From the NCBI GenBank assembly GCA_002838945.1, contig PGXB01000036.1:1-37990 (forward strand): DNA of 37,990 nt. The letters run 5' to 3'. The notes beneath the pieces were generated by a model. The model ran no database searches, was not told the origin of the DNA, and saw only the letters and a program-made list of their open reading frames with translations. Positions 37,969 to 37,990 of the stretch are shown one piece after another (position 1 is the first letter of the stretch; each line of letters starts with the position of its first letter). The position numbers and the translations under genes were made by a program. This DNA is from a candidate division Zixibacteria bacterium HGW-Zixibacteria-1. Its GTDB lineage: Bacteria > Zixibacteria > MSB-5A5 > GN15 > PGXB01.

Positions 37969-37990
37969 ATGAAGCGACGGCAATGGGATT
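37969..37990 (+). CDS. Transposase, N-terminal fragment (runs off the right edge)
   Basis: This is the only confident plus-strand coding start. ATG at 37969 follows AGGAG by 7 bases and reads MKRRQWD before the window ends. IS3-type transposase OrfA proteins often start MKRR[KQ]WDSKTKA, so the call rests on seven residues, the strong ribosome binding site and the IS-like end upstream. It is divergent from gatB. Confidence 0.5.

Larger units (their letters stand above)
37893..37990 (+). mobile_element. Left end of an insertion sequence, probably IS3-family
   Basis: GatB similarity stops at about 37894, and the sequence then reads TGTATACTGCTCCCCATTAA followed by TTGACAAGG. This resembles IS3-family terminal repeats (TG start, 'CTGcCCCCAt...TTGACA' layout). 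A rightward gene start follows at 37969. The other end is outside the window, so the target duplication and family cannot be confirmed. Confidence 0.6.

Overview
This 38-kb window is a bacterial chromosomal segment in which every confident gene except one fragment at the extreme right edge is on the minus strand. Transcription therefore runs from right (about 37.9 kb) to left (1). The host is probably an uncultured Gram-negative bacterium of the FCB-related candidate phyla, with Zixibacteria as the best guess. The reasons are secreted proteins ending in paired type-I dockerin-like repeats with the 'LLDVTYLISYLYKGG' flavour, a Gram-negative MlaFE lipid transporter, and FCB-like housekeeping operons. 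The taxonomic call is inference, not proof.

From right to left. (1) 37.99-33.6 kb: the start of an insertion sequence (IS) reading rightward, which cuts off gatB (Glu-tRNA amidotransferase B), followed by purN-purC-purH of purine synthesis. (2) 33.6-19.5 kb: a long, tightly packed housekeeping run: smg/DUF494, coaBC, family-4 uracil-DNA glycosylase, dnaB, mlaE-mlaF, radA, flavin reductase, tgt, a secreted protein of unknown function, uppS, cdsA, a UbiA-type prenyltransferase, an NlpC/P60 lipoprotein and uvrC. (3) 19.4-8.7 kb: an accessory region of exported proteins. It holds a large M28 peptidase with a C-terminal dockerin pair, then an operon of ECF sigma factor, transmembrane zinc-type anti-sigma factor and exported TPR-CHAT protease-like protein. 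Two further dockerin proteins follow: a seven-repeat FG-GAP propeller with thrombospondin type-3 repeats, and a small 207-aa protein. (4) 8.6-3.4 kb: xseA-xseB-ispA-dxs-nadK, the classic exonuclease VII and isoprenoid precursor cluster, without the tlyA and recN genes that often accompany it. (5) 3.1-1.1 kb: two membrane proteins, an AT-rich pentapeptide-repeat protein with a degenerate ion-channel-like tail and a DUF1648 protein. (6) 1.0 kb to the left edge: tRNA-Gly(TCC), a gene-free stretch containing a 169-bp MITE-like inverted-repeat element, a strong promoter with a 5'-terminal hairpin, tRNA-Thr(GGT), and the first 31 codons of tuf.

The most interesting system is the sigma / anti-sigma / TPR-CHAT operon (11.8-16.3 kb). 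The CHAT protein has a signal peptide and an intact His-Cys pair. The anti-sigma has an N-terminal zinc motif, one membrane helix and a periplasmic domain. This suggests, as a hypothesis, an envelope signalling circuit in which an exported caspase-like protease controls an anti-sigma factor. It is set among genes for large calcium-binding surface proteins.

Both window ends lie about 95-98 bp inside sequences that are normally multi-copy (tuf on the left, an IS on the right). This looks like a contig that stops at repeat boundaries, so the gatB interruption should be read with that in mind.
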